From: Shimia sp. CNT1-13L.2
Lineage (GTDB): Bacteria > Pseudomonadota > Alphaproteobacteria > Rhodobacterales > Rhodobacteraceae
DNA length: 64,000 nucleotides
Direction: 5' to 3'
Assembly (NCBI RefSeq): GCF_024331145.1
Contig: NZ_JANDJO010000002.1
Span: 558,001 to 622,000 of the forward strand
The notes below the pieces were generated by a model, which was not told where the DNA came from, made no database searches, and saw only the letters and a program-made list of their open reading frames with translations. This document shows, piece by piece, positions 8,167 through 17,042 of this stretch. The position numbers were made by a program, and so were the translations under genes. The first letter of the stretch is position 1. Each line of letters begins with the position of its first letter.

Positions 8167-9006
8167 ATGGATGAGAGCGCGTTGACCCGCATTGCCGAGG
8201 CGTTGGAACGGATGTCGCCGGCACCGATGGCGGCCCCGGATTTTGCGGCTGCGGATGCCTTTGTCTGGCATGTTGCGCCGGACCGTCTTGAGCCGGTGGC
8301 CAAGGTGAACCGCGTTGATCTGTCCCTGCTGGTCGGAGTGAACCGGTCGCGGGACACTCTCTTGGAGAATACCCTGCAATTCGCACGCGGTCTGCCGGCC
8401 AACAACGCCCTGTTGTGGGGCGCGCGCGGGATGGGGAAATCCTCGCTTGTGAAGGCGGTTCATGCCGAGGTGCTGCGCCAGGGGCTGGGGTTGAAGATCG
8501 TGGAATTGCAGAGAGAAGACCTTCCCAGCGTGTCGCGCCTGTTGAACCTGTTGCGCGACAGCGGCGAGCGGTTCCTCTTGTTCTGTGATGACCTGTCGTT
8601 CAGCCATGACGACCAGCACTACAAGAGCCTCAAGGCGGTACTGGATGGCGGGATCGAGGGGCGGCCTGACAACGTGGTCTTTTATGCCACGTCGAACCGG
8701 CGTCACCTGATGCCGCGTGACATGATCGAGAATGAACGCTCTTCGGCGATCAACCCGTCGGAGGCGGTGGAGGAGAAGGTCTCGCTTTCGGACCGTTTCG
8801 GGCTGTGGCTGGGCTTCCATCCCTGTTCGCAGGATGAATATCTCGAGATGATCCGCGGCTATTGCGGGGAATATGGTGTCGAGATCGACGAGGAGACGCT
8901 CTGGGCGGAGGCCATCGAATGGCAGGCCACGCGCGGGTCGCGGTCGGGTCGGGTGGCCTGGCAGTATTTCACCGATCTGGCCGGACGGCGCGGCGTGACG
9001 ATCTGA
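8167..9006 (+). CDS. DUF815 family AAA-type ATPase
   Basis: A 279-residue P-loop protein. Walker A GARGMGKSS is at residues 85-93, with a Walker B-like segment FLLFCDDLSF near 138-147 and an arginine-rich sensor region SNRRHLMPRDM near 178-188. This matches the DUF815 family found throughout Rhodobacterales next to tat and nlpD genes. The cellular role is not established. The ATG has AGGCCAG upstream. It is convergent with the nlpD-like gene across a 37-nt gap holding a strong hairpin. Transcribed separately from tatABC, which has its own terminator. Confidence 0.85.
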   Translation: MDESALTRIAEALERMSPAPMAAPDFAAADAFVWHVAPDRLEPVAKVNRVDLSLLVGVNRSRDTLLENTLQFARGLPANNALLWGARGMGKSSLVKAVHAEVLRQGLGLKIVELQREDLPSVSRLLNLLRDSGERFLLFCDDLSFSHDDQHYKSLKAVLDGGIEGRPDNVVFYATSNRRHLMPRDMIENERSSAINPSEAVEEKVSLSDRFGLWLGFHPCSQDEYLEMIRGYCGEYGVEIDEETLWAEAIEWQATRGSRSGRVAWQYFTDLAGRRGVTI

Positions 9007-9012
9007 GGCGGG

Positions 9013-9035
9013 TGTCCCGGACGCTGTCCGGGACA
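9013..9035. terminator. Hairpin between convergent DUF815 and nlpD genes
   Basis: Perfect 10-bp inverted repeat TGTCCCGGAC/GTCCGGGACA with a three-base loop fills most of the 37-nt gap between the two convergent stops. No T-tract on either strand, so it is a hairpin barrier of uncertain mechanism. Confidence 0.6.
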
Positions 9036-9043
9036 TGCCGGGA

Positions 9044-10234
9044 TCACTTGAGGTAGGGCATCGGATCGACCGAGTCGAAGCCCTTGCGGACCTCGAAATG
9101 CACGAAGTTGTCTTTCTTGGGCACGGCGGCGATGGTCTGGCCGCGTTTGACGTTGGCGCCCTTGTCCACCTTCACGCCATCGACGTTGTAGTAGACCGTC
9201 ATCAGGTTGCCATCGTGGCGCACGACGACAATGCGCACGTTGTCGGCATCCGTGGTGATGGCGGCGACCTTGCCGTCGCGGGCGGCCTTTACCGGGCTGC
9301 CGGCGGGGGCAGAGATGTCGATGCCGTTGTTCTTGCCCTTGGCGTAGGGGCGGATGATCTTGCCATCAACCGGATAGCCCATCTTAGAGGTCGATGTGTT
9401 CTGCGCCTTGCCGAGATCGGGGGCGGGCGGCGTCTTGACCGGGGCTTCGGCGGCCGGCAGGGGCTTGGTCGAACTGGGCGGGGTCGGTGTGGGTGTGCCC
9501 TGACCTGGGGCCGTGACCGTCGCCGCGGCGGCGGGCTTGGCAGCGGATTTCGCATTGGCGTCAACTGGCGGGATCAGCAGGATCTGACCTTCGCGGATGG
9601 TGAAATCGCTGTTGAGGCCGTTCCATTCCGCCAGCGCGCGCGGCGTCACGTTGTAGAGGCGCGAAATGGTGAAGGCACTTTCGCCACGGCGGACCTTGTG
9701 TCGGATCGGCTCGAATCCGGTTTCACCCTTGGGCGCGTTCTTGGGGGCCGGTTGCAGCGGCTCGGTGCTGACCGGGGTGGACGGCGCGGTGCTGTCCAGC
9801 GCGTTACCGGCCAGCGCGGCGATGTCGACGCCTTCGGGGGCGGTGACCACACCGCGGCCACCGGTTTCGGGCGAGGGTTCGGCGACGCGGTAAGGCAGGG
9901 CCACGATCTCGCCCCGGCGCAATTCGTCTTCGGCGCGGATGCCGTTGTAGCGGGCCAGGTCCTCGACCGGCATATCGATGCGTTCGGCCACGTCGTTCAG
10001 AGTGTCTCCGCGACGGGCCACGGCGACCTGGTAGTTCGGATAAGAGATGATGCCGCGGCGATCAGGGCGCGGGCGGTCGGCGGTGGCGGCCTTGGCGGCG
10101 GTCGTGGTGTCCAGCCCCGCACCGAGCCCGCCGCGCAGGTCGATGTCGAACCCGTCCTCGCAAGCGGCCACAAGGCCAAGCGCCAGACCGGCCATCATAA
10201 GCCGCGCGGGAATACGTTTCTGCGAAGGTGCCAT
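9044..10234 (-). CDS. nlpD: LysM/M23 lipoprotein, NlpD-like amidase activator
   Basis: A 396-residue envelope protein. Its signal peptide ends in the lipobox LVAAC (Cys25), predicting a lipoprotein. LysM domains lie near 65-118 and 170-218 and should bind peptidoglycan. The C-terminal M23/LytM domain (about 305-396) starts GIDISAPAG. Catalytic LytM enzymes have His before GxD and Tyr-x-His-Leu later; here those positions read NNGIDI and YYNVDG, and only FVHFEVR is kept. It is therefore probably non-catalytic, like NlpD/EnvC, which activate cell-wall amidases during division. It follows pcm and surE on the same strand, the conserved surE-pcm-nlpD order. Confidence 0.85.
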   Translation of the reverse strand: MAPSQKRIPARLMMAGLALGLVAACEDGFDIDLRGGLGAGLDTTTAAKAATADRPRPDRRGIISYPNYQVAVARRGDTLNDVAERIDMPVEDLARYNGIRAEDELRRGEIVALPYRVAEPSPETGGRGVVTAPEGVDIAALAGNALDSTAPSTPVSTEPLQPAPKNAPKGETGFEPIRHKVRRGESAFTISRLYNVTPRALAEWNGLNSDFTIREGQILLIPPVDANAKSAAKPAAAATVTAPGQGTPTPTPPSSTKPLPAAEAPVKTPPAPDLGKAQNTSTSKMGYPVDGKIIRPYAKGKNNGIDISAPAGSPVKAARDGKVAAITTDADNVRIVVVRHDGNLMTVYYNVDGVKVDKGANVKRGQTIAAVPKKDNFVHFEVRKGFDSVDPMPYLK

Positions 10235-10341
10235 CTCGATATCCTCAAAGGCCGGCCACGTCTTGACTGCGCGGAAGGCGTTAATGCACTGGTACCAGGA
10301 TCGGGCGTTTGCGCCTCTGTTATAGGTGCCTATGCCCCAGA

Positions 10342-10992
10342 TCAGCTATCGGGGGCAAGGCCTTCGATCAGCGGAACAAAGCGCACGGGGCGCAGTTCTT
10401 CGTAATCAAAGCCGGTTTCGGTGCGATGCACACGAATGAGGCTCTGGACCGCGTCCGACTGACCGACGGGTACCACCATGATACCGCCGACCTTGAGCTG
10501 GGCCAAGAGGGGGCCGGGCGGGTCTTCGGCGGCGGCGGTGATGATGATGCGGTCAAAGGGGGCCTGATCGGGCAGGCCGAAGCTGCCGTCGCCGGACAGG
10601 GTGGTGATATTGGCAAGGTCCATCGCTTCGAACACGGCGCGGGCCTCGCGCACGAGGCGGCGGTGGCGGTCGATGGTATAGACGCGGCGGGCAAGCTGGC
10701 TGAGGATGGCGGCCTGGTAGCCGGATCCGGTGCCCACTTCGAGCACCTTGTCGCGTGGCTGCACGTCAAGCGCCTGTGTCATCAGGCCAACCACCGAGGG
10801 TTGCGAGATGGTCTGGCCGCAGGCAATGGGCAGCGGCGTGTCGTCATAGGCGCGTTCGGAAAAGATGCCGCGCACGAAGGGGGCGCGGTCGATGGTTTCC
10901 ATTGCCGTCAGAACACGCTGATCCGTGACGCCCTTGCTGCGCAGGGCGAACATGAATTGCATCTTGAGTTCTGCGGCGGCGTTGTCGATCAT
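10342..10992 (-). CDS. pcm: Protein-L-isoaspartate O-methyltransferase
   Basis: A 216-residue SAM-dependent methyltransferase. Motif [16 protein letters not shown] lies near 79-93, the acidic end of strand 2 is in [10 protein letters not shown], and motif IV-like [17 protein letters not shown] lies near 146-162. The [13 protein letters not shown] segment is the PCMT family hallmark. It repairs isomerised Asp/Asn residues in damaged proteins. Its start overlaps the surE stop by 4 nt, so the two are coupled. Length and motifs are complete. Confidence 0.94.
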   Translation of the reverse strand: MIDNAAAELKMQFMFALRSKGVTDQRVLTAMETIDRAPFVRGIFSERAYDDTPLPIACGQTISQPSVVGLMTQALDVQPRDKVLEVGTGSGYQAAILSQLARRVYTIDRHRRLVREARAVFEAMDLANITTLSGDGSFGLPDQAPFDRIIITAAAEDPPGPLLAQLKVGGIMVVPVGQSDAVQSLIRVHRTETGFDYEELRPVRFVPLIEGLAPDS

Positions 10993-11771
10993 TCGATGGC
11001 TTTCAGGGCGTCGAGCGCGTCATGGGCGGTGAGGTCGGCGCGCATCGGCGTGACCGAGATGTAGCCGTCGAGGTTGGCGGCGGCATCGGTTCCGGGCGCG
11101 GTCTGGATGCGCTGGTTGCCGCCCTTTGCCCAGAGGAAGCGACGGCCGGTTGGCGAAGCCTGGGCTTCGACCGAGAAACAGGTGCCCTTGCGCAGGCCCT
11201 GGGTGGCGACGCGGGTGCCCTTGACGTTCGCGGCGAGGACCGGCGGGAAGTTCACGTTGTAGAACAGGCCATAGTCGCTTGGGTTGGGGGGCGTGGCGTC
11301 GAGGATTTTGCGGATCACCTCGGCACCGAATTTGGCAGAAGCCTCGAAGGGGTTTTCGATCTCGTAGTTTTCAGGCCCGAGGTATTGCGAGAGCGCCATC
11401 GCGGGCAGGCCCTGAAGGGCCGCTTCCATCGCGCCGCCGAGGGTGCCGGAATAGAGCGCGTTTTCAGCCGAGTTGTTGCCGCGGTTGACGCCCGAGAGGA
11501 CAAGATCAGGCGGGTTGTCTTTCATCACGTCGTGAATGCCGGCCATAACGCAATCTGCGGGGCTGCCTTCGGCGGCAAAGCGGCGTTCGCCCATCTTGGC
11601 GATCATGGTCGGGTGGGTATAGCTGATGCAATGCGCCACGCCGGATTGTTCGAAGGCGGGGGCGACTGTCCAGACTTCGCCGTCGGGGCCGGCCAGGTCG
11701 GTGGCGATGTCGTGCATGACCTTGAGGCCCGGCGCGTTGATGCCGTCGTCGTTGGTGATGAGAATGCGCAT
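10989..11771 (-). CDS. surE: 5'/3'-nucleotidase SurE
   Basis: A 260-residue protein with the metal-binding N-terminus [13 protein letters not shown] (the Asp pair), [20 protein letters not shown] near 93-112 (catalytic Ser/Asn region), and the C-terminal [11 protein letters not shown]. SurE dephosphorylates nucleoside monophosphates and is a stationary-phase survival factor. First gene of the surE-pcm-nlpD unit. It is separated by about 210 nt, including another gene's terminator, from the minus-strand SDR upstream. Confidence 0.95.
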   Translation of the reverse strand: MRILITNDDGINAPGLKVMHDIATDLAGPDGEVWTVAPAFEQSGVAHCISYTHPTMIAKMGERRFAAEGSPADCVMAGIHDVMKDNPPDLVLSGVNRGNNSAENALYSGTLGGAMEAALQGLPAMALSQYLGPENYEIENPFEASAKFGAEVIRKILDATPPNPSDYGLFYNVNFPPVLAANVKGTRVATQGLRKGTCFSVEAQASPTGRRFLWAKGGNQRIQTAPGTDAAANLDGYISVTPMRADLTAHDALDALKAIE

Positions 11772-11925
11772 GGCTGCCCCCGGTGCTGACCTCAGTGGTT
11801 CGTTGCATTCTGTCTAGGGGGCCAGGCCGTGACGGGCAAGGGAAACGGCGCGTTTTGTAGCGGGTTTTAACCGGCGCTAAAGGCCGGTGCCGCATTGAGG
11901 GGGGAATGCGGGCGCGGCGGGCATG

Positions 11926-11958
11926 AAAAAGCCCCGGACCAGTTGCGTGATCCGGGGC
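11926..11958 (-). terminator. Rho-independent terminator of the SDR gene
   Basis: 8-bp stem GCCCCGGA/TCCGGGGC with five T residues on the minus strand after the stem. Lies 26 nt beyond the SDR stop. Confidence 0.88.
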
Positions 11959-11983
11959 CTGAAATGCGTCTTGTGCAAGGCGA

Positions 11984-12628
11984 TCAGAGGTCGAGGGTGG
12001 CCAGAAGGCGGGCGGCCTCGTCGCGCGGATTGCTCAGGGTTTCGCGGTCTTCGCCGGGGAAGAACCGGGCGCGGGTGCCGGTGGGCATGCCGTTTGGCGA
12101 CAGGATCGACACACGCGGGCCGGTGTTCACGGTTTCGGCCTGCCAGCTGCGGGCAAGTGCGATCTGCGCGGCCTTGGTGGCACCGTAGGAGCCGAAGAAC
12201 TTTTGGCCGGCGCGGTCGTCTTCGAAAAAGACAGCGTGGCCGGTATCACCGAGCAGCGGAGACAGGAAGGGGATCAGGCGTCCGGTGGCGGTCACGTTGA
12301 TCGACACGGCCTTGTCGAGGTCTTTCTGGTCGATGTGGTTGGTCGGGGTGAGCGGCGCACCGTGGACGGCGCTGTGGACCCAGAGGTCGACCTTGCCCCA
12401 GCGATCATGGATCGAGCGGCAGAGTTGGGCCATCGCGTCGATATTGGTGATGTCCATCGGGGCCAGCGTGGCCTTGCCGCCCTTGGCCTGGATATTGTCG
12501 TCCAGTTCCTCGAGCGCGCCGGTGGTGCGGGCCACGGCGACGATGTGGTATTCGGGGGCGAGGGCTTCGGCGAAGGCCGCGCCAAGGCCGCGGGAGGCGC
12601 CGGTGATCAGGGCTAGTTTCTCGGTCAT
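11984..12628 (-). CDS. SDR family oxidoreductase
   Basis: A 214-residue short-chain dehydrogenase. The cofactor loop TGASRGLG is near residues 9-16 and MDITNI, the Asp that contacts adenine, near 60. The active-site segment YGATKAAQIALARSW gives the standard Tyr-x-x-x-Lys. The frame extends upstream to 12766, but that part is translation of the repeat element at 12741-12774 in reverse, so the ATG at 12626-12628 (MTEKLALITG) is the start. Substrate not predictable. Followed by a clear terminator. Confidence 0.88.
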   Translation of the reverse strand: MTEKLALITGASRGLGAAFAEALAPEYHIVAVARTTGALEELDDNIQAKGGKATLAPMDITNIDAMAQLCRSIHDRWGKVDLWVHSAVHGAPLTPTNHIDQKDLDKAVSINVTATGRLIPFLSPLLGDTGHAVFFEDDRAGQKFFGSYGATKAAQIALARSWQAETVNTGPRVSILSPNGMPTGTRARFFPGEDRETLSNPRDEAARLLATLDL

Positions 12629-12689
12629 GGGGAGGGTGTGCGCCCTTGTGCGGCAAAGGTCAAGGGGGCGAATTTGCCGATCTGCATCG

Positions 12690-12711
12690 CGTCGGTATCC
12701 CGTCGGTATTA
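12690..12711. repeat. 11-bp tandem repeat, copy 1
   Basis: Two adjacent 11-mers, CGTCGGTATCC then CGTCGGTATTA, followed by CGGCGG. A nearly identical pair at 19564-19585 is followed by CGGAGG. It lies upstream of the SDR start at 12628 and 30 bp before a 33-nt element. Confidence 0.7.
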
Positions 12712-12740
12712 CGGCGGTGGGCGTGTGCGGACAGATGCGT

Positions 12741-12774
12741 CTCCGGCGGGAGTATTTGCGGTGCATTGAAGCGG
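12741..12774 (+). repeat. 33-nt intergenic element, copy 2
   Basis: Begins CTCCGGCGGGAGTATTT and ends GTGCATTGAAGC, differing from copy 1 at two adjacent bases. Lies between the SDR start and the stop of the next minus-strand gene at 12778. Confidence 0.75.
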
Positions 12775-12777
12775 GTG

Positions 12778-13032
12778 TCAGCCCGGCAGGTGCAGGCGCG
12801 TGGTCTTGTCGCCGCGCTGGAGGGTGACGCTGGTGCCGTCGACGCCGACGAGGCGGCCCATCGGGGTCTTGTCGTCGCGCCCTGCCGAAAGGGTGCGGCC
12901 CGAGGGTAGGAGGAACAGGGCGCGCAGGTTGGTTTCCGGGCCCATGATCCCGATCAGGGTCAGGCGGGCGCGGTTTTTCAGCACGCCTTTGTCGGTGGCC
13001 AGCGCGGCCACGTTGTCGGGGGTGTCGGTCAT
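12778..13032 (-). CDS. Small conserved protein, GspC/PilP HR-domain-like
   Basis: An 84-residue protein starting MTDTPDNVAALATDKG at the ATG 13030-13032. The longer frame to 13185 includes an unlikely N-terminus. Residues 23-84 read as short beta strands, LTLIGIMGP, RALFLLPSG, RLVGVDG and VTLQRGDKTTRLHLPG. That is the pattern of the HR/PilP domain of type II and IV secretion proteins, but without a membrane anchor or signal. The fold is inferred from pattern only; function unknown. The start is judged by composition and family-like N-terminus. Confidence 0.6.
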   Translation of the reverse strand: MTDTPDNVAALATDKGVLKNRARLTLIGIMGPETNLRALFLLPSGRTLSAGRDDKTPMGRLVGVDGTSVTLQRGDKTTRLHLPG

Positions 13033-13208
13033 GTGAGTGGTGATCTGCTGTTGTTGCTCTGGCCCCATATGGGGCAGGGGCGCGCAGTTAGAAGGCGTGC
13101 GTGCAAAGCGCAAGAGGCAGATGGCGGGATTTTGCCGCGATGCAGCAATTTTGGGCGGATTCGTGCTGAAACCCCAAGGAAACATGGGGAATCTGGCGCG
13201 TTGGAGCG

Positions 13209-13778
13209 TCAGTCGGCCATCAGGAACGGGCGGATGTCATCGCCGGAGGCGGCGTAGATGTCGAGCAGCTGATCAAAGGAGATGCCGTTTTCCTGTGCTT
13301 CGGCCAAGGGGCCGGAGAGGGCGATCAGGACGGGGCGCTGGCCGGCGTCGCCCGGTTGCAGGGCGCAGGCGATCGGGTCTTCGCTTTCGAAACCGGGGAG
13401 ATCGTTCATCAGCCAGGCCTCTCCGCCTTCGAACCCGTCGGCGGCGCCGGTGGCTTCGTCGATATAGGCATAGAAGGTGTCAGGCTGGACGCTGGCCCAG
13501 GGGCCGAAAAAGAACACCTCGTCGCTGCCGCGGATCGGCAGGGGGAGAACGCATTTGAGGAAACGGTCTTCATCGATGCGGCAGAGATCGCTGGAGAGGC
13601 GATCTTCGCCGACCTGAAGGTCCGGGGTGCCGGCCTCGGCCAGATCGCCGTGCGGCCAGCTGTCGGGGTGATCGTAGCCGATGTCGAAGATGCCGTTGAA
13701 CCGGCGTCCGCTTTGCGGGCAGACGCGGGTTTCATCGTGCAGACGCCGCCAGCGGGCGTCGAGGGCGAGAAGGGTCAT
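13209..13778 (-). CDS. DUF2199-like conserved protein
   Basis: A 189-residue cytosolic protein without signal or membrane segments. The blocks CPQSGRRFNGIFDIGYDHPD (20-39), LSSDLCRIDEDRFLKCVLPL (61-80) and FFFGPWASVQPDTFYAY (89-105) resemble DUF2199 (C..C/HxD, SDLC, W.s.). It lies 12 nt after the purF stop on the same strand, so it may be cotranscribed with purF. No enzymatic function is known. Confidence 0.68.
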   Translation of the reverse strand: MTLLALDARWRRLHDETRVCPQSGRRFNGIFDIGYDHPDSWPHGDLAEAGTPDLQVGEDRLSSDLCRIDEDRFLKCVLPLPIRGSDEVFFFGPWASVQPDTFYAYIDEATGAADGFEGGEAWLMNDLPGFESEDPIACALQPGDAGQRPVLIALSGPLAEAQENGISFDQLLDIYAASGDDIRPFLMAD

Positions 13779-13790
13779 CGCCCTGGTCCC

Positions 13791-15317
13791 CTAGCCGTGC
13801 GAGGCCGCGGCGGGCGCGTTCCACGACGCGCCGGGCTGCGGCATGTCCTTGATCTTCTTGCTGACGCGGCTGCTGCTTTCGAGGGCTTCGAGGTAGTCGG
13901 GCGACACCGAGCCGGTGATGTAGTTGCCGTCAAAGCAGGAGCAGTCGAAGGTGTCGATCTCGGGGTTGCCTTCCTGGGCCGCCCAGATCAGATCGTCAAG
14001 GTTCTGGTAGAACAGGGCATCTGCGCCAAGTTCCTCGCGGATTTCCTCGATGGTCTGGCCGTTGGCGATCAGCTCGTGCTTTGTGGGCATGTCGATGCCG
14101 TAGACATTGGGGTATTTCACCGGCGGCGAGGCCGAGGCGATATAGACCTTCTTGGCGCCTGCTTCGCGGCACATCTGGACGATCTTCTTGATGGTGTTGC
14201 CGCGCACGATCGAGTCGTCGATCAGCAGGACGTTGTGGTCCTTGAACTCGAGCGGGATGGCGTTGAGCTTGCGGCGCACGGATTTCTGGCGCTCGGCCTG
14301 GCCGGGCATGATGAAGGTACGGCCGACATAGCGGTTTTTGACGAGGCCTTCACGGTAGGGGATGCCGGTGGCCTTGGCGACCTCGAGCGCAACCGGGCGG
14401 GCGCTGTCGGGGACCGGGATGATACGGTCGATCTGGAGGTCGGAGTCCTGGATCTGCTTGGCGAGGGCCTGACCCATGCGCATCTGGGTCTTGTAGACCG
14501 AGATCCCGTCGAGCAGCGAGTCGGGACGGGCGAGGTAGACGTATTCGAAGATACAGGGCGTGAGCTTGCCTTCGACGGCCTGGAACTCGTGCTTGTTGCC
14601 GTCGAGGTCGATCAGGATCGCTTCGCCCGGTTTCAGGTCACGCAGCTTCTGGAAGCCGTTGATGCCGAAGGCCACGTCTTCGGAGGCAAAGGCATAGTCA
14701 TCGCCGTCACCCTCTGCGTCGCGCTTGGCGACAGAAAGCGGGCGGATGCCGTGCGGGTCGCGGAAGGCGAGCATGCCGACACCGGCGATCAGGCAGATCA
14801 CCGAATAGGCGCCCTGGACCCGTTCCATGGTCATTTTTACGCCGGCAAAGATATTGCGGATCGGATCGGCATTGCCGTTCACCTTGATGGCGTCGGCCAC
14901 CTTGTCGGCGAGGACGTTCAGCAGGATTTCCGAGTCGGAGGTGGTGCGCAGGTGGCGGCTGTATTTTTCCGTGACCTTTTCGCGCTGTTCCTCGGTGTTG
15001 GTAATGTTGCCGTTGTGCACGAGGTAGATGCCGTAGGGCGCGTTCACGAAGAACGGCTGGGCCTCGGAGGCGCTGAGCGAGCCGGCGGTGGGGTAGCGGA
15101 CATGGCCCATGCCGATGTGGCCGCGGAGGGTTTCGGCGTCGGAGGGCTGGAAGACGTCTTTGACGAGGCCGTTTTCCTTGCGCTCGCGGAAGTTCTCGCC
15201 GGTGTAGGTCACGATGCCCGAGGCGTCCTGACCCCGGTGCTGAAGCATCAGCAAGCCGTCGTAGATTTCCGCAAAGACCTCATCGGTCCGGCTTGCAATG
15301 CCTAGAATCCCGCACAT
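13791..15317 (-). CDS. purF: Amidophosphoribosyltransferase
   Basis: A 508-residue enzyme making 5-phosphoribosylamine from PRPP and glutamine, the first committed step of purine synthesis. The start MCGILGI places the nucleophile Cys directly after Met, with no propeptide. MLQHRGQDASG near 24-34 and RTTSDSEILL near 135 belong to the glutaminase domain. The PRPP loop VLLIDDSIVRGNT lies near 363-375. The C-terminal motif CSCFDGNY resembles the Fe-S ligand region of Bacillus-type enzymes. Separated from cvpA by a glycerophosphodiesterase gene; a leader of about 350 nt lies upstream. Confidence 0.96.
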   Translation of the reverse strand: MCGILGIASRTDEVFAEIYDGLLMLQHRGQDASGIVTYTGENFRERKENGLVKDVFQPSDAETLRGHIGMGHVRYPTAGSLSASEAQPFFVNAPYGIYLVHNGNITNTEEQREKVTEKYSRHLRTTSDSEILLNVLADKVADAIKVNGNADPIRNIFAGVKMTMERVQGAYSVICLIAGVGMLAFRDPHGIRPLSVAKRDAEGDGDDYAFASEDVAFGINGFQKLRDLKPGEAILIDLDGNKHEFQAVEGKLTPCIFEYVYLARPDSLLDGISVYKTQMRMGQALAKQIQDSDLQIDRIIPVPDSARPVALEVAKATGIPYREGLVKNRYVGRTFIMPGQAERQKSVRRKLNAIPLEFKDHNVLLIDDSIVRGNTIKKIVQMCREAGAKKVYIASASPPVKYPNVYGIDMPTKHELIANGQTIEEIREELGADALFYQNLDDLIWAAQEGNPEIDTFDCSCFDGNYITGSVSPDYLEALESSSRVSKKIKDMPQPGASWNAPAAASHG

Positions 15318-15666
15318 AGGTTGGCTCCAATTTCACGTTGGCTGTGTCTCAGACACGGGGCTTTGAAGGGAGAGGCCGACGATGTGTCGGCCACAAGCTT
15401 CACGCTGATGAGGGGGAGGGCCTTGTGTGCCGTCTTGGTGCCGGATGCGAAGGTGCGTTTCGTCGGATGTGCGACGACCCCTTCGGCAGGTGGCATAGGG
15501 CTGGACAAGGTGGGTGCTCCGAATCCGTGTGGCGTGTTTCGAGGCCCCTCTTAAGGGGTCACGCGCAGTATGTCACGAAAGGATCACAATCAGAAGTGTC
15601 GCGGTGTTGTGCATATTCGACGCGGGCCGCGAAAGGGCCCGCGCCGGTGGTTTGCGGCTACGTGGA
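15318..15666. other. 349-nt intergenic region upstream of purF
   Basis: Lies between the purF start and the glycerophosphodiesterase stop on the minus strand. It must hold the purF promoter and leader. I see a GC hairpin at 15621-15643 and an imperfect CCCCTCTTAAGGGG palindrome near 15544. No convincing ORF, riboswitch or purine-box motif was recognised. Confidence 0.5.
15621..15643 (-). terminator. Hairpin downstream of the glycerophosphodiesterase gene
   Basis: Perfect 8-bp stem CGCGGGCC/GGCCCGCG with a seven-base loop, 24 nt past the stop on the minus strand. No T-tract, so it is a possible but atypical terminator. Confidence 0.45.
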
Positions 15667-16881
15667 TCAGTTCAGATTCATGCAGCTTGCATAGTAGGTG
15701 ACCGTGGCGGGCCAGTCCGAGAAGATACCTTCGATTCCCACTTCTTCATGCAGGGCGTGCAGCATGGTGAAATAGTCGGCGTCGGTGTCGATGGTTTCCT
15801 TGACCGACTGGAAGTACCAGCCGCCGCCATTGGTGAGCGGGCCGGAGCGTTCGAGGGTCCAGGTGATCAGCTTGAGACCGGCGTCTTTGGCGGCTTTGGT
15901 GTAGGGCGAGGCAACGATCTTGTCGCCTTCGGTGGTGACCAGCATCCACATCGGCGGGGCGATGTAGTTCACGCCCATATCCTTGAGCTCCTGCATGGAA
16001 GGCTCAAAGGTGGCGGGGTCCATGTGGTCGAAGGTTTCGACGTTGTAGCGACCGTCGAGGAAGACCGCCTGCTTGCCGAACTCGGGCTCGTTCTTGATCC
16101 AGTAGAGCACGTCGTCGAGGTTGAAGGACTGGGCAAAGACGTCGCTGGCAGGGATGCCGGCGGCCTTGTATTCGTCGACCAGCTTCTGCGCGTACATTTC
16201 CTGGGTGAAGCCATCAAAGGGCATTTCGACCGAAGGGGATTTCAGTTCCGGGGTGAACTTGGCACCCAGCGACTTGAACAGTTCGATCGACTCGGCATGG
16301 GTCATCAGGGTGCCATCTTCGACCGAGTAGAGATCGGTGCGCCAGTTGGCGGTGCCGTCCATGTAGGCCTCGACCGTGGTGGCCGATTTGTCGGCGGCGT
16401 CCATCTTGCCGCGCAGGGTGCGGTATTCGGCGAGGGTGATTTCCGAGGTCCGGCATTCTGCCTTGGCGTTCTGGTCGCCAGAGGCCGGGGTGAAAGGCGC
16501 GACGCAGGTGTCGGCCAGCGGGCTGGCGAGGATGTTGGTGGTGGTGTGCAGGTCGTTCTGGGCGTGGCGGCAGACCAGTTCCTTGTCCTTGGTAAAGGTC
16601 ACGTCGCATTCCAGAATGCCGGCACCCATGCGGGCCGCTGCACGGTTGGATTCAACGGTGTGCTCGGGGAACTGCAGGGGGGCTCCGCGGTGACCGATGG
16701 AAAAATCGGTGCGCTTCAGGGGGGTGGTGGCGCAGGCGGCGAGCTGTTGTTTCAGCTCACCTTCGGGCATGCGGTCCACGAGGTAGAGCGGGCGCGGGCC
16801 GACGTGGATGTCGCTGGCAGAAGCGAGGGCCGCCATGGCGGTGAAGGCCGTGGCAGCCAGGGCTGCAAATGTTGGTTTCAT
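15667..16881 (-). CDS. Periplasmic glycerophosphodiester phosphodiesterase
   Basis: A 404-residue secreted GDPD. The signal peptide [22 protein letters not shown] is followed by the mature start SDIHVGP. The catalytic core [18 protein letters not shown] is near 62-79, with His-Arg and Glu, then [21 protein letters not shown] with the metal-binding Glu/Asp and second catalytic His. The start at 16881 is chosen over in-frame starts to 16914 because GGAG lies 6 nt upstream. It should release glycerol-3-phosphate from phospholipid head groups in the periplasm. It is longer than E. coli GlpQ, with an insertion around 140-230. It sits between cvpA and purF. Confidence 0.88.
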   Translation of the reverse strand: MKPTFAALAATAFTAMAALASASDIHVGPRPLYLVDRMPEGELKQQLAACATTPLKRTDFSIGHRGAPLQFPEHTVESNRAAARMGAGILECDVTFTKDKELVCRHAQNDLHTTTNILASPLADTCVAPFTPASGDQNAKAECRTSEITLAEYRTLRGKMDAADKSATTVEAYMDGTANWRTDLYSVEDGTLMTHAESIELFKSLGAKFTPELKSPSVEMPFDGFTQEMYAQKLVDEYKAAGIPASDVFAQSFNLDDVLYWIKNEPEFGKQAVFLDGRYNVETFDHMDPATFEPSMQELKDMGVNYIAPPMWMLVTTEGDKIVASPYTKAAKDAGLKLITWTLERSGPLTNGGGWYFQSVKETIDTDADYFTMLHALHEEVGIEGIFSDWPATVTYYASCMNLN

Positions 16882-16995
16882 GAGGAACTCCATTGTCGAT
16901 GGACAAGAGATCATCCTGAAAAGGCACAGGCAGATGACGCTTTTCTAACCAATCGGTAAAACCGATGCGGAGGTATTTTTTTACGTTGCGCAAAG

Positions 16996-17021
16996 AAAAA
17001 GGCCCGCGCGGGACGCAGGCC
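16996..17021 (-). terminator. Rho-independent terminator of cvpA
   Basis: 8-bp stem GGCCTGCG/CGCGGGCC (one G-T pair) followed by five T on the minus strand, 22 nt after the cvpA stop. It separates cvpA from the glycerophosphodiesterase gene. Confidence 0.85.
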
Positions 17022-17042
17022 TTGAAAGCGATGGGACGGGTT

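Noticed and set aside
12629-12766. N-terminal extension of the SDR gene
   Set aside because: The extra residues are read from the 33-nt repeat and 11-bp repeats, which are intergenic elsewhere.
13356-15305. A 649-codon open frame on the plus strand
   Set aside because: It is the antisense of purF, with Gly/Asp/Val-rich composition and no domain; high-GC genes open such frames routinely.
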